From Sipunculus nudus (lineage: Eukaryota; Annelida; Sipuncula; Golfingiida; Sipunculidae): a DNA stretch of 64,000 nt. The notes beneath the pieces are model-generated. The model ran no database searches. It was not told the DNA's origin and saw only the letters and a program-made list of their open reading frames with translations. A program made the position numbers and the translations under genes. Below are positions 13,418-26,698 of this stretch, piece after piece; the stretch's first letter is position 1; the number at the start of each line of letters is the position of its first letter. The stretch lies in assembly GCA_026874595.1 (NCBI GenBank), contig CM049309.1:2642076-2706075 (forward strand), written 5' to 3'.

Positions 13418-14665
13418 GTTTTGCACATTGGAGTTTTCAGTACATGCTTAATTTTATTCACCGAAATAAAATAAAAGATTCAGTACATTTGATAAAATAA
13501 AAACATCTTTTCAAATAAAGTATACACACTGTTGGTTGAATGAGGGACAAACAATATAATTATGCTAATTACAATCTCAGCTATAATTAATTACTTGAAT
13601 TAATAGTCAATTTCACACCTGGTGAAGTTTTACTCTTCTGAAGTAAAGCATTACTTATCTGATGAACATCCACACTTTCATAGCAATACATCACTTTGTG
13701 GACACAATTAAATGTGCACTTTAATCATTGTAACCCTGGTGGTACAATACAAAATCTAAAATGTAGCATGTCCAAGAATAAAATAAAATACAGAAAATTA
13801 TAACATTCATCTAGTTTATGCACCAGCTGGGGGGGGGGGTGAGTGCAGGGCAGAGGGGAAGCCTGCTAGTAGTGGCCAAGCTGGGCCAAGGCAAGCTGCC
13901 TGGGGTGGGTTACATAATGCAAGTGAAGGCTGTACTACTAGGTGGGCCAGATGTAAACAACACTTGACATGGTGTATGAAAACTTGAATAAAAGCTACTC
14001 TTTTCAAACAATTTCTTTGAAATTTCAGATTTTAAAAGATTAAATCCTTATGTATATATGCTGTGAAAATAAAATCAACAGTACTTACAGGGAAAAAACG
14101 TGCCACTGCCAAATTTGGACAAAATTTAAGGTATTGATTTTTTATTAATGCTAATAACTTGAACAATTTGCAAAATTCAGATCTAATTTTTTAGGTAAAC
14201 AATTGAATCTTGATTAAATAAAGTTAAATTCCTGAAAAAAGTCTCCAGCTTCAGCAATTCTCATGTTAAGTGAGCAAATATATTTCCTGATTTTTAAAAA
14301 ATTGCATTATATTTGGGCCTATAACTTCATAATAATACCCAATACTGACCTAATTTTTGGTATGTGCACAGAAAATGTATGGAAGAATATGAATACTAAA
14401 TCTGATCAAAAACAGATCAGTGGTTTTGATATTAGGCAGCCTTGAAGTGTAACAATGGCTTTTATGGAAAACGGAGGTTTTTCCTTAATATTTTGAAGGA
14501 ACGAAGTTCCAATGACCTAATTTATGGTATGGTAAGAGATTTTGGGGACATCGTCCAACAGTTTTAAAACGTGCCCTGTTAACGGACGGACGGCCGGACG
14601 GACGAACGGACGACGGACAAAGGACCACGACTATAGCTCAGATGACTTATAGTCAGCTGAGCTAA
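13418..14665 (+). mobile_element. Composite-satellite element copy E5 (5'-truncated)
   Basis: Same truncation junction as E4, intact 3' end, and carries the 29-bp deletion. Confidence 0.85.
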
Positions 14666-14960
14666 TAAAATGATGACGTGGGAGTCATGTGATAGGGTTA
14701 GACAATCAATCAAATGATGACGTGGGAGTCATGTGATAGGGTTAGACAATCAATCAAATGATGACGTGGGAGTCATGTGATAGGGTTAGACAATCAATCA
14801 AATGATGACGTGGGAGTCATGTGATAGGGTTAAACAATCAATCAAATGATGACGTGGGAGTCATGTGATAGGTTTAGAAAAACAATAAAATGATGACGTG
14901 GGAGTCATGTGATAGGGTTAGACAATCAATCAAATGATGACGTGGGAGTCATGTGATAGG
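14666..14960. repeat. 44-bp minisatellite, block 6
   Basis: The shortest block, about 7 units, lies between E5 and E6. It matches the end of block 4, so E5 plus this block looks like an internally shortened period of about 1.54 kb. Confidence 0.95.
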
Positions 14961-16210
14961 GTTTTGCACATTGGAGTTTTCAGTACATGCTTAATTTTAT
15001 TCACCGAAATAAAATAAAAGATTCAGTACATTTGATAAAATAAAAACATCTTTTCAAATAAAGTATACACACTGTTGGTTGAATGAGGGACAAACAATAT
15101 AATTATGCTAATTACAATCTCAGCTATAATTAATTACTTGAATTAATAGTCAATTTCACACCTGGTGAAGTTTTACTCTTCTGAAGTAAAGCATTACTTA
15201 TCTGATGAACATCCACACTTTCATAGCAATACATCACTTTGTGGACACAATTAAATGTGCACTTTAATCATTGTAACCCTGGTGGTACAATACAAAATCT
15301 AAAATGTAGCATGTCCAAGAATAAAATAAAATACAGAAAATTATAACATTCATCTAGTTTATGCACCAGCTGGGGGGGGGGGGGTGAGTGCAGGGCAGAG
15401 GGGAAGCCTGCTAGTAGTGGCCAAGCTGGGCCAAGGCAAGCTGCCTGGGGTGGGTTACATAATGCAAGTGAAGGCTGTACTACTAGGTGGGCCAGATGTA
15501 AACAACACTTGACATGGTGTATGAAAACTTGAATAAAAGCTACTCTTTTCAAACAATTTCTTTGAAATTTCAGATTTTAAAAGATTAAATCCTTATGTAT
15601 ATATGCTGTGAAAATAAAATCAACAGTACTTACAGGGAAAAAACGTGCCACTGCCAAATTTGGACAAAATTTAAGGTATTGATTTTTTATTAATGCTAAT
15701 AACTTGAACAATTTGCAAAATTCAGATCTAATTTTTTAGGTAAACAATTGAATCTTGATTAAATAAAGTTAAATTCCTGAAAAAAGTCTCCAGCTTCAGC
15801 AATTCTCATGTTAAGTGAGCAAATATATTTCCTGATTTTTAAAAAATTGCATTATATTTGGGCCTATAACTTCATAATAATACCCAATACTGACCTAATT
15901 TTTGGTATGTGCACAGAAAATGTATGGAAGAATATGAATACTAAATCTGATCAAAAACAGATCAGTGGTTTTGATATTAGGCAGCCTTGAAGTGTAACAA
16001 TGGCTTTTATGGAAAACGGAGGTTTTTCCTTAATATTTTGAAGGAACGAAGTTCCAATGACCTAATTTATGGTATGGTAAGAGATTTTGGGGACATCGTC
16101 CAACAGTTTTAAAACGTGCCCTGTTAACGGACGGACGGCCGGACGGACGAACGGACGACGGACAAAGGACCACGACTATAGCTCAGATGACTTATAGTCA
16201 GCTGAGCTAA
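14961..16210 (+). mobile_element. Composite-satellite element copy E6 (5'-truncated)
   Basis: Same truncation junction as E4 and E5. It carries the 29-bp deletion and is nearly identical to E5. Confidence 0.85.
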
Positions 16211-16857
16211 TAAAATGATGACGTGGGAGTCATGTGATAGGGTTAGACAATCAATCAAATGATGACGTGGGAGTCATGTGATAGGGTTAGAAAAACAATA
16301 AAATGGTGACGCAGGAGTCATGTGATAGGCTTAGACAATCACTCAAATGATGACGTGGGAGTCATGTGATAGTGTTAGACAATCACTCAAATGATGACGT
16401 GGGAGTCATGTGATAGGGTTAAACCATCACTCAAATGATGACGTGGGAGTCATGTAATAGGGTTTAACAATCACTCAGTTGATGACGTTAGATTAAAGTT
16501 AAAGGGTTAGACAATCAATCAAATGATGACGTGGGAGCCATTTGATAGGGCTAAACAATCACTCAAATAATGACGTGGGAGTCATGTGATAGGGTTAGAC
16601 AATCAATCAAATGATGACGTGGGAGTCATGTGATAGGGTTAGACAATCAATCAAATGATGACGTGGGAGTCATGTGATAGGGTTAGACAATCAATCAAAT
16701 GATGACGTGGGAGTCATGTGATAGGGTTAAACAATCAATCAAATGATGACGTGGGAGTCATGTGATAGGTTTAGAAAAACAATAAAATGATGACGTGGGA
16801 GTCATGTGATAGGGTTAGACAATCAATCAAATGATGACGTGGGAGTCATGTGATAGG
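16211..16857. repeat. 44-bp minisatellite, block 7
   Basis: About 15 units and a near-copy of block 4, with the marker unit near 16480. Confidence 0.95.
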
Positions 16858-18135
16858 GTTTTGCACATTGGAGTTTTCAGTACATGCTTAATTTTATTCA
16901 CCGAAATAAAATAAAAGATTCAGTACATTTGATAAAATAAAAACATCTTTTCAAATAAAGTATACACACTGTTGGTTGAATGAGGGACAAACAATATAAT
17001 TATGCTAATTACAATCTCAGCTATAATTAATTACTTGAATTAATAGTCAATTTCACACCTGGTGAAGTTTTACTCTTCTGAAGTAAAGCATTACTTATCT
17101 GATGAACATCCACACTTTCATAGCAATACATCACTTTGTGGACACAATTAAATGTGCACTTTAATCATTGTAACCCTGGTGGTACAATACAAAATCTAAA
17201 ATGTAGCATGTCCAAGAATAAAATAAAATACAGAAAATTATAACATTCATCTAGTTTATGCACCAGCTGGGGGGGGGGGGGGTGAGTGCAGGGCAGAGGG
17301 GAAGCCTGCTAGTAGTGGCCAAGCTGGGCCAAGGCAAGCTGCCTGGGGTGGGTTACATAATGCAAGTGAAGGCTGTACTACTAGGTGGGCCAGATGTAAA
17401 CAACACTTGACATGGTGTATGAAAACTTGAATAAAAGCTACTCTTTTCAAACAATTTCTTTGAAATTTCAGATTTTAAAAGATTAAATCCTTATGTATAT
17501 ATGCTGTGAAAATAAAATCAACAGTACTTACAGGGAAAAAACGTGCCACTGCCAAATTTGGACAAAATTTAAGGTATTGATTTTTTATTAATGCTAATAA
17601 CTTGAACAATTTGCAAAATTCAGATCTAATTTTTTAGGTAAACAATTGAATCTTGATTAAATAAAGTTAAATTCCTGAAAAAAGTCTCCAGCTTCAGCAA
17701 TTCTCATGTTAAGTGAGCAAATATATTTCCTGATTTTTAAAAAATTGCATTTTATTTGGGCCTATAACTTCAAAATAATACCCAATACTGACCTAATTTT
17801 TGGTATGTGCACAGAAAATGTATGGAAGAATATGAATACTAAATCTGATCAAAAACAGGTCAGTGGTTTTGATATTAGGCAGCCTTGAAGTGTAACAATG
17901 GCTTTTTTATGGAAAACGGAGATTTTTCCTTAATATCTCGAAGGAACGAAGTTCCAATGACCCAATTTATGGTATGGTAGGAGATTTTGGGGACATCTAA
18001 TGGTATGCAGAATTTTGGATTTGTAGGTCCAACAGTTTTAAAACGTGCCCTGTTAACGGACGGACGGCCGGACGGACGGACGACGGACAAAGGACCACGA
18101 CTATAGCTCAGATGACTTATAGTCAGCTGAGCTAA
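16858..18135 (+). mobile_element. Composite-satellite element copy E7 (5'-truncated)
   Basis: Same truncation junction. The 29-bp segment is present. Block 7 plus E7 (16211-18135) is the same length as block 4 plus E4 (10275-12198), to within a base or two of G-run variation. Confidence 0.85.
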
Positions 18136-19498
18136 TAAAATGATGACGTGGGAGTCATGTGATAGGGTTAGACAATCAATCAAATGATGACGTGGGAGTC
18201 ATGTGATAGGTTTAGAAAAACAATAAAATGGTGACGCAGGAGTCATGTGATAGGGTTAGACAATCACTCAAATGATGACGTGGGAGTCATATGAAAGTGT
18301 GAGACAATCACTCAAATGATAACGTGGGAGTCATGTGATAGGGTTAAACCATCACTAAAATGATGACGTGGGAGTCATGTGATAGGGTTTGACAATCACT
18401 CAAATGATGACGTGGGAGTCATGTGATAGGGTTAAACCATCAATCAAATGATGACGTGGGAGCCATTTGATAGGGCTAAACAATCACTCAAATGATGACG
18501 TGGGAGTCATGTGATAGGGTTAGACAATCAATCAAATGATGACGTGGGAGTCATGTGACAGGGTTAGACAATCAATCAAATGATGACGTGGGAGTCATGT
18601 GATAGGGTTAGAAAAACAATAAAATGGTGACGCAGGAGTCATGTGATAGGGTTAGACAATCACTCAAATGATGACGTGGGAGTCCTGTGATAGTGTTAGA
18701 CAATCACTCAAATGATGACGTGGGAGTCATGTGATAGGGTTAAACCATCACTAAAATGATGACGTGGGAGTCATGTGATAGGGTTTGACAATCACTCAGT
18801 TGATGACGTTAGATTAAAGTTAATGGGTTAGACAATCAATCAAATGATGACGTGGGAGTCATGTGATAGGGTTAGACAATCAATCAAATGATGACGTGGG
18901 AGTCATGTGATAGGGTTAGACAATCAATCAAATGATGACGTGGGAGTCATGTGATAGGTTTAGAAAAACAATAAAATGATGACGTGGGAGTTATGTGATA
19001 GGGTTAGACAATCAATAAAATGATGACGTGGGAGTCATGTGATAGTGTTAGACAATCACTCAAATGATGACGTGGGAGTCATGTGATAGGGTTAAACCAT
19101 CACTCAAATGATGACGTGGGAGTCATGTGATAGGGTTAGAAAAACAATAAAATGTTGACATGGGAGTGATATGATAGGGTTAAACCATCACTCAAATGAT
19201 GACGTGGGAGTCATGTGATAGGGTTAGACAATCACTCAAATGATGACGTGGGAGTGATATGATAGGGTCAGACAATCACTCAAATGATGACGTGGGAGTC
19301 ATGTAATAGGGTTAGACAATCACTCAAATGATGACGTGGGAGTCATGTGATAGGGTTAAACCATCACTCAAATGATGACGTGGGAGTGATATGATAGGGT
19401 CAGACAATCAATCAAATGATGACGTGGGAGTCATGTGATGGGTTAGAAAAACAATAAAATGATGACGTGGGAGTCGTGTGATAGGGTTAGAAAAACAA
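18136..19498. repeat. 44-bp minisatellite, block 8
   Basis: About 31 units. Length and unit order match block 9. The marker unit is near 18795. Confidence 0.95.
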
Positions 19499-21708
19499 CA
19501 AGGGACCTATGGGTCACGGCGCTCAGCTGTTATATAAGATAAAAAAATATGATTTTGAAATGAGGCACATGCTGGTTCTGTGTGGAAATAAATATAAGCT
19601 GTATTATGAGTTGTTAGTGTTAAGCTTATGTATGATTTTGATAGTTTCTTTGGAGACAGGGAAGAGATTGATTTCATTTCTTTTATTAACAAATGGAGTG
19701 CCACTGTCATACAGATTTTGACTTGGCCATATAACTGATAAGCAGCACATATAAGATAAAGAGTTTAACTATTTATTAAAATTAAATAACAAATATTGTG
19801 CAAAATATAATTTTATTAAAAATAACAAGAGAATCATATGATTTTTTAAATAAAATATAACTGAAATGATTATTAAAATAATATTATAGAATATATTCAT
19901 GAATGCATTCATGAATACATTTTGAAAGTATTTGCACTGGTATTCAAATACTTTCATTTTTACCTGAATTCCCATTCTTATGCAAGAAATTTTATAATGG
20001 CATGTCTGGTATTTATTCAGTTTTAGCCAAACAATGATGTTGAGAATCCAGAAGATAAACAAAGGACCCATTGGTCACGACAACCAGCTTATGTTTGAAT
20101 TTTTTGCAAATGCAAAATATGAAAAATATTCTATTGTAATGTTTTTTATTTATATAAGCATATGAGAAGCTAAGAGGAAAGGGCCCTCCTACTTGGTTAT
20201 AGTAAAGTTCTCAATATATATTTGCAAACTAATACTCTGACAAGACTGTCATGAAGAAAAACAGTAAAAGTTTTGAGATACTGTGATGCATATGAAAAAT
20301 TTGCAGATGGACAGGCAAGTGGACAGAATGGACTAATACCTTCATTTCACTTTCAAGGGAATAATGCATTTAAGTTTATATATAACAACATGGCATCTAC
20401 AAAATTATTCCTTGAATCCCTATTAAAACGTTCTGCACATTGGAGTTTTCAGTGCATGCTTAATTTTATTCACCGAAATAAAATAAAATATTCAGTACAT
20501 TTGATAAAATAAAAACATCTTTTCAAATAAAGTAAACACACTGTTGGTTGAATGAGGGACAAACAATATAATTATGCTAATTACAATCTCAGCTATAATT
20601 AATTACTTGAATTAATAGTCAATTTCACACCTGGTGAAGTTTTACTCTTCTTAAGTAAAGCATTACTTATCTGATGAACATTCACACTTTCATAGCAATA
20701 CATCACTTTGTGGACACAATTAAATGTGCACTTTAATCATTGTAACCCTGGTGGTACAATACAAAATCTAAAATGTAGCATGTCCAAGAATAAAATAAAA
20801 TACAGAAAATTATAACATTCATCTAGTTTATGCACCAGCTGGGGGGGGGGGGGGTGAGTGCAGGGCAGAGGGGAAGCCTGCTAGTAGTGGCCAAGCTGGG
20901 CCAAGGCAAGCTGCCTGGGGTGGGTTACATAATGCAAGTGAAGGCTGTACTACTAGGTGGGCCAGATGTAAACAACACTTGACATGGTGTATGAAAACTT
21001 GAATAAAAGCTACTCTTTTCAAACAATTTCTTTGAAATTTCAGATTTTAAAAGATTAAATCCTTATGTATATATGCTGTGAAAATAAAATCAACAGTACT
21101 TACAGGGAAAAAACGTGCCACTGCCAAATTTGGACAAAATTTAAGGTATTGATTTTTTATTAATGCTAATAACTTGAACAATTTGCAAAATTCAGATCTA
21201 ATTTTTTAGGTAAACAATTGAATCTTGATTAAATAAAGTTAAATTCCTGAAAAAAAGTCTCCAGCTTCAGCAATTCTCATATTAAGTGAGCAAATATATT
21301 TCCTGATTTTTAAAAAATTGCATTATATTTGGGCCTATAACTTCAAAATAATACCCAATACTGACCTAATTTTTGGTATGTGCACAGAAAATGTATGGAA
21401 GAATATGAATACTAAATCTGATCAAAAACAGGTCAGTGGTTTTGATATTAGGCAGCCTTGAAGTGTAACAATGGCTTTTTTATGGAAAACGGAGGTTTTT
21501 CCTTAATATCTCGAAGGAACGAAGTTCCAATGACCCAATTTATGGTATGGTAGGAGATTTTGGGGACATCTAATGGTATGCAGAATTTTGGATTTGTAGG
21601 TCCAACAGTTTTAAAACGTGCCCTGTTAACGGACGGACGGCCGGACGGACGGACGACGGACAAAGGACCACGACTATAGCTCAGATGACTTATAGTCAGC
21701 TGAGCTAA
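19499..21708 (+). mobile_element. Composite-satellite element copy E8 (full length)
   Basis: Full ends, 29-bp segment present. It shares private changes with E9 and E10, such as GTTCTGCACATTGG and AGTGCATGCTT, so these three form a recent subgroup. Confidence 0.8.
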
Positions 21709-23071
21709 TAAAATGATGACGTGGGAGTCATGTGATAGGGTTAGACAATCAATCAAATGATGACGTGGGAGTCATGTGATAGGTTTAGAAAAACAATAAA
21801 ATGGTGACGCAGGAGTCATGTGATAGGGTTAGACAATCACTCAAATGATGACGTGGGAGTCATATGAAAGTGTGAGACAATCACTCAAATGATAACGTGG
21901 GAGTCATGTGATAGGGTTAAACCATCACTAAAATGATGACGTGGGAGTCATGTGATAGGGTTTGACAATCACTCAAATGATGACGTGGGAGTCATGTGAT
22001 AGGGTTAAACCATCAATCAAATGATGACGTGGGAGCCATTTGATAGGGCTAAACAATCACTCAAATGATGACGTGGGAGTCATGTGATAGGGTTAGACAA
22101 TCAATCAAATGATGACGTGGGAGTCATGTGACAGGGTTAGACAATCAATCAAATGATGACGTGGGAGTCATGTGATAGGGTTAGAAAAACAATAAAATGG
22201 TGACGCAGGAGTCATGTGATAGGGTTAGACAATCACTCAAATGATGACGTGGGAGTCCTGTGATAGTGTTAGACAATCACTCAAATGATGACGTGGGAGT
22301 CATGTGATAGGGTTAAACCATCACTAAAATGATGACGTGGGAGTCATGTGATAGGGTTTGACAATCACTCAGTTGATGACGTTAGATTAAAGTTAATGGG
22401 TTAGACAATCAATCAAATGATGACGTGGGAGTCATGTGATAGGGTTAGACAATCAATCAAATGATGACGTGGGAGTCATGTGATAGGGTTAGACAATCAA
22501 TCAAATGATGACGTGGGAGTCATGTGATAGGTTTAGAAAAACAATAAAATGATGACGTGGGAGTTATGTGATAGGGTTAGACAATCAATAAAATGATGAC
22601 GTGGGAGTCATGTGATAGTGTTAGACAATCACTCAAATGATGACGTGGGAGTCATGTGATAGGGTTAAACCATCACTCAAATGATGACGTGGGAGTCATG
22701 TGATAGGGTTAGAAAAACAATAAAATGTTGACATGGGAGTGATATGATAGGGTTAAACCATCACTCAAATGATGACGTGGGAGTCATGTGATAGGGTTAG
22801 ACAATCACTCAAATGATGACGTGGGAGTGATATGATAGGGTCAGACAATCACTCAAATGATGACGTGGGAGTCATGTAATAGGGTTAGACAATCACTCAA
22901 ATGATGACGTGGGAGTCATGTGATAGGGTTAAACCATCACTCAAATGATGACGTGGGAGTGATATGATAGGGTCAGACAATCAATCAAATGATGACGTGG
23001 GAGTCATGTGATGGGTTAGAAAAACAATAAAATGATGACGTGGGAGTCGTGTGATAGGGTTAGAAAAACAA
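21709..23071. repeat. 44-bp minisatellite, block 9
   Basis: About 31 units and a near-identical copy of block 8, with the marker unit near 22370. Confidence 0.95.
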
Positions 23072-25291
23072 CAAGGGACCTATGGGTCACGGCGCTCAGC
23101 TGTTATATAAGATAAAAAAATATGATTTTGAAATGAGGCACATGCTGGTTCTGTGTGGAAATAAATATAAGCTGTATTATGAGTTGTTAGTGTTAAGCTT
23201 ATGTATGATTTTGATAGTTTCTTTGGAGACAGGGAAGAGATTGATTTCATTTCTTTTATTAACAAATGGAGTGCCACTGTCATACAGATTTTGACTTGGC
23301 CATATAACTGATAAGCAGCACATATAAGATAAAGAGTTTAACTATTTATTAAAATTAAATAACAAATATTGTGCAAAATATAATTTTATTAAAAATAACA
23401 AGAGAATCATATGATTTTTTAAATAAAATATAACTGAAATGATTATTAAAATAATATTATAGAATATATTCATGAATGCATTCATGAATACATTTTGAAA
23501 GTATTTGCACTGGTATTCAAATACTTTCATTTTTACCTGAATTCCCATTCTTATGCAAGAAATTTTATAATGGCATGTCTGGTATTTATTCAGTTTTAGC
23601 CAAACAATGATGTTGAGAATCCAGAAGATAAACAAAGGACCCATTGGTCACGACAACCAGCTTATGTTTGAATTTTTTGCAAATGCAAAATATGAAAAAT
23701 ATTCTATTGTAATGTTTTTTATTTATATAAGCATATGAGAAGCTAAGAGGAAAGGGCCCTCCTACTTGGTTATAGTAAAGTTCTCAATATATATTTGCAA
23801 ACTAATACTCTGACAAGACTGTCATGAAGAAAAACAGTAAAAGTTTTGAGATACTGTGATGCATATGAAAAATTTGCAGATGGACAGGCAAGTGGACAGA
23901 ATGGACTAATACCTTCATTTCACTTTCAAGGGAATAATGCATTTAAGTTTATATATAACAACATGGCATCTACAAAATTATTCCTTGAATCCCTATTAAA
24001 ACGTTCTGCACATTGGAGTTTTCAGTGCATGCTTAATTTTATTCACCGAAATAAAATAAAATATTCAGTACATTTGATAAAATAAAAACATCTTTTCAAA
24101 TAAAGTAAACACACTGTTGGTTGAATGAGGGACAAACAATATAATTATGCTAATTACAATCTCAGCTATAATTAATTACTTGAATTAATAGTCAATTTCA
24201 CACCTGGTGAAGTTTTACTCTTCTTAAGTAAAGCATTACTTATCTGATGAACATTCACACTTTCATAGCAATACATCACTTTGTGGACACAATTAAATGT
24301 GCACTTTAATCATTGTAACCCTGGTGGTACAATACAAAATCTAAAATGTAGCATGTCCAAGAATAAAATAAAATACAGAAAATTATAACATTCATCTAGT
24401 TTATGCACCAGCTGGGGGGGGGGGGGGGGTGGGTGCAGGGCAGAGGGGAAGCCTGCTAGTAGTGGCCAAGCTGGGCCAAGGCAAGCTGCCTGGGGTGGGT
24501 TACATAATGCAAGTGAAGGCTGTACTACTAGGTGGGCCAGATGTAAACAACACTTGACATGGTGTATGAAAACTTGAATAAAAGCTACTCTTTTCAAACA
24601 ATTTCTTTGAAATTTCAGATTTTAAAAGATTAAATCCTTATGTATATATGCTGTGAAAATAAAATCAACAGTACTTACAGGGAAAAAACGTGCCACTGCC
24701 AAATTTGGACAAAATTTAAGGTATTGATTTTTTATTAATGCTAATAACTTGAACAATTTGCAAAATTCAGATCTAATTTTTTAGGTAAACAATTGAATCT
24801 TGATTAAATAAAGTTAAATTCCTGAAAAAAAGTCTCCAGCTTCAGCAATTCTCATATTAAGTGAGCAAATATATTTCCTGATTTTTAAAAAATTGCATTA
24901 TATTTGGGCCTATAACTTCAAAATAATACCCAATACTGACCTAATTTTTGGTATGTGCACAGAAAATGTATTGAAGAATATGAATACTAAATCTGATCAA
25001 AAAAAGATCAGTGGTTTTGATATTAGGCAGCCTTGAAGTGTAACAATGGCTTTTTTATGGAAAACGGAGGTTTTTCCTTAATATCTCGAAGGAACGAAGT
25101 TCCAATGACCCAATTTATGGTATGGTAGGAGATTTTGGGGACATCTAATGGTATGCAGAATTTTGGATTTGTAGGTCCAACAGTTTTAAAACGTGCACTG
25201 TTAACGGACGGACGGCCGGACGGACGGACGGACGGACGACGGACAAAGGACCACGACTATAGCTCAGATGACTTATAGTCAGCTGAGCTAA
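23072..25291 (+). mobile_element. Composite-satellite element copy E9 (full length)
   Basis: Near-identical to E8. The higher-order period from E8 to E9 is 3573 bp. It shares with E10 the changes GTATTGAAGAATATG and GTGCACTGTTAACGG near the 3' end. Confidence 0.8.
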
Positions 25292-26698
25292 TAAAATGAT
25301 GACGTGGGAGTCATGTGATAGGGTTAGACAATCAATCAAATGATGACGTGGGAGTCATGTGATAGGGTTAGAAAAACAATAAAATGGTGACGCAGGAGTC
25401 ATGTGATAGGGTTAGACAATCACTCAAATGATGACGTTGGAGTCATGTGATAGTGTTTAACCATCACTCAAATGATGACGTGGGAGTCATGTGATAGGGT
25501 TAGACAATCACTCAAATGATGACGTGGGAGTCATGTAATAGGGCTATACAATCACTCAAATGATGACGTGGGAGTCATGTAATAGGGCTAGACAATCACT
25601 CAAATGATGACGTGGGAGTCATGTAATAGGGTTAGACAATCACTCAAATGATGACGTGGGAGTCATGTGATAGGGTTAGAAAAACAATAAAATGATGACG
25701 TGGGAGTCATGTGATAGGGTTAAACAATCAATTAAATGATGACGTGGGAGTCATGTGATAGGGTTAAATCATCACTCAAATGATGACGTGGGAGTCATGT
25801 GATAGGGTTAAACCATCACTCAAATGATGACGTGGGAGTCATGTGATAGGGTTAAACCATCACTCAAATGATGACGTGGGAGTCATGTGATAGGGTTAAA
25901 CAATCACTCAAATGATGACGTGGGAGTCATGTGATAGGGTTAAACCATCACTAAAATGATGACGTGGGAGTCATGTGATAGGGTTTGACAATCACTCAGT
26001 TGATGACGTTAGATTAAAGTTAATGGGTTAGACAATCAATCAAATGATGACGTGGGAGTCATGTGATAGGGTTAGACAATCAATCAAATGATGACGTGGG
26101 AGTCATGTGATAGGGTTAGACAATCAATCAAATGATGACGTGGGAGTCATGTGATAGGTTTAGAAAAACAATAAAATGATGACGTGGGAGTTATGTGATA
26201 GGGTTAGACAATCAATAAAATGATGACGTGGGAGTCATGTGATAGTGTTAGACAATCACTCAAATGATGACGTGGGAGTCATGTGATAGGGTTAAACCAT
26301 CACTCAAATGATGACGTGGGAGTCATGTGATAGGGTTAGAAAAACAATAAAATGTTGACATGGGAGTGATATGATAGGGTTAAACCATCACTCAAATGAT
26401 GACGTGGGAGTCATGTGATAGGGTTAGACAATCACTCAAATGATGACGTGGGAGTGATATGATAGGGTCAGACAATCACTCAAATGATGACGTGGGAGTC
26501 ATGTAATAGGGTTAGACAATCACTCAAATGATGACGTGGGAGTCATGTGATAGGGTTAAACCATCACTCAAATGATGACGTGGGAGTGATATGATAGGGT
26601 CAGACAATCAATCAAATGATGACGTGGGAGTCATGTGATGGGTTAGAAAAACAATAAAATGATGACGTGGGAGTCGTGTGATAGGGTTAGAAAAACAA
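25292..26698. repeat. 44-bp minisatellite, block 10
   Basis: About 32 units. The first half has a distinct unit order (GGGCTATACAATCACTC, GGGCTAGACAATCAC) shared only with block 11. The second half matches blocks 8 and 9, including the marker unit near 26000. It looks like a recombinant block. Confidence 0.95.
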
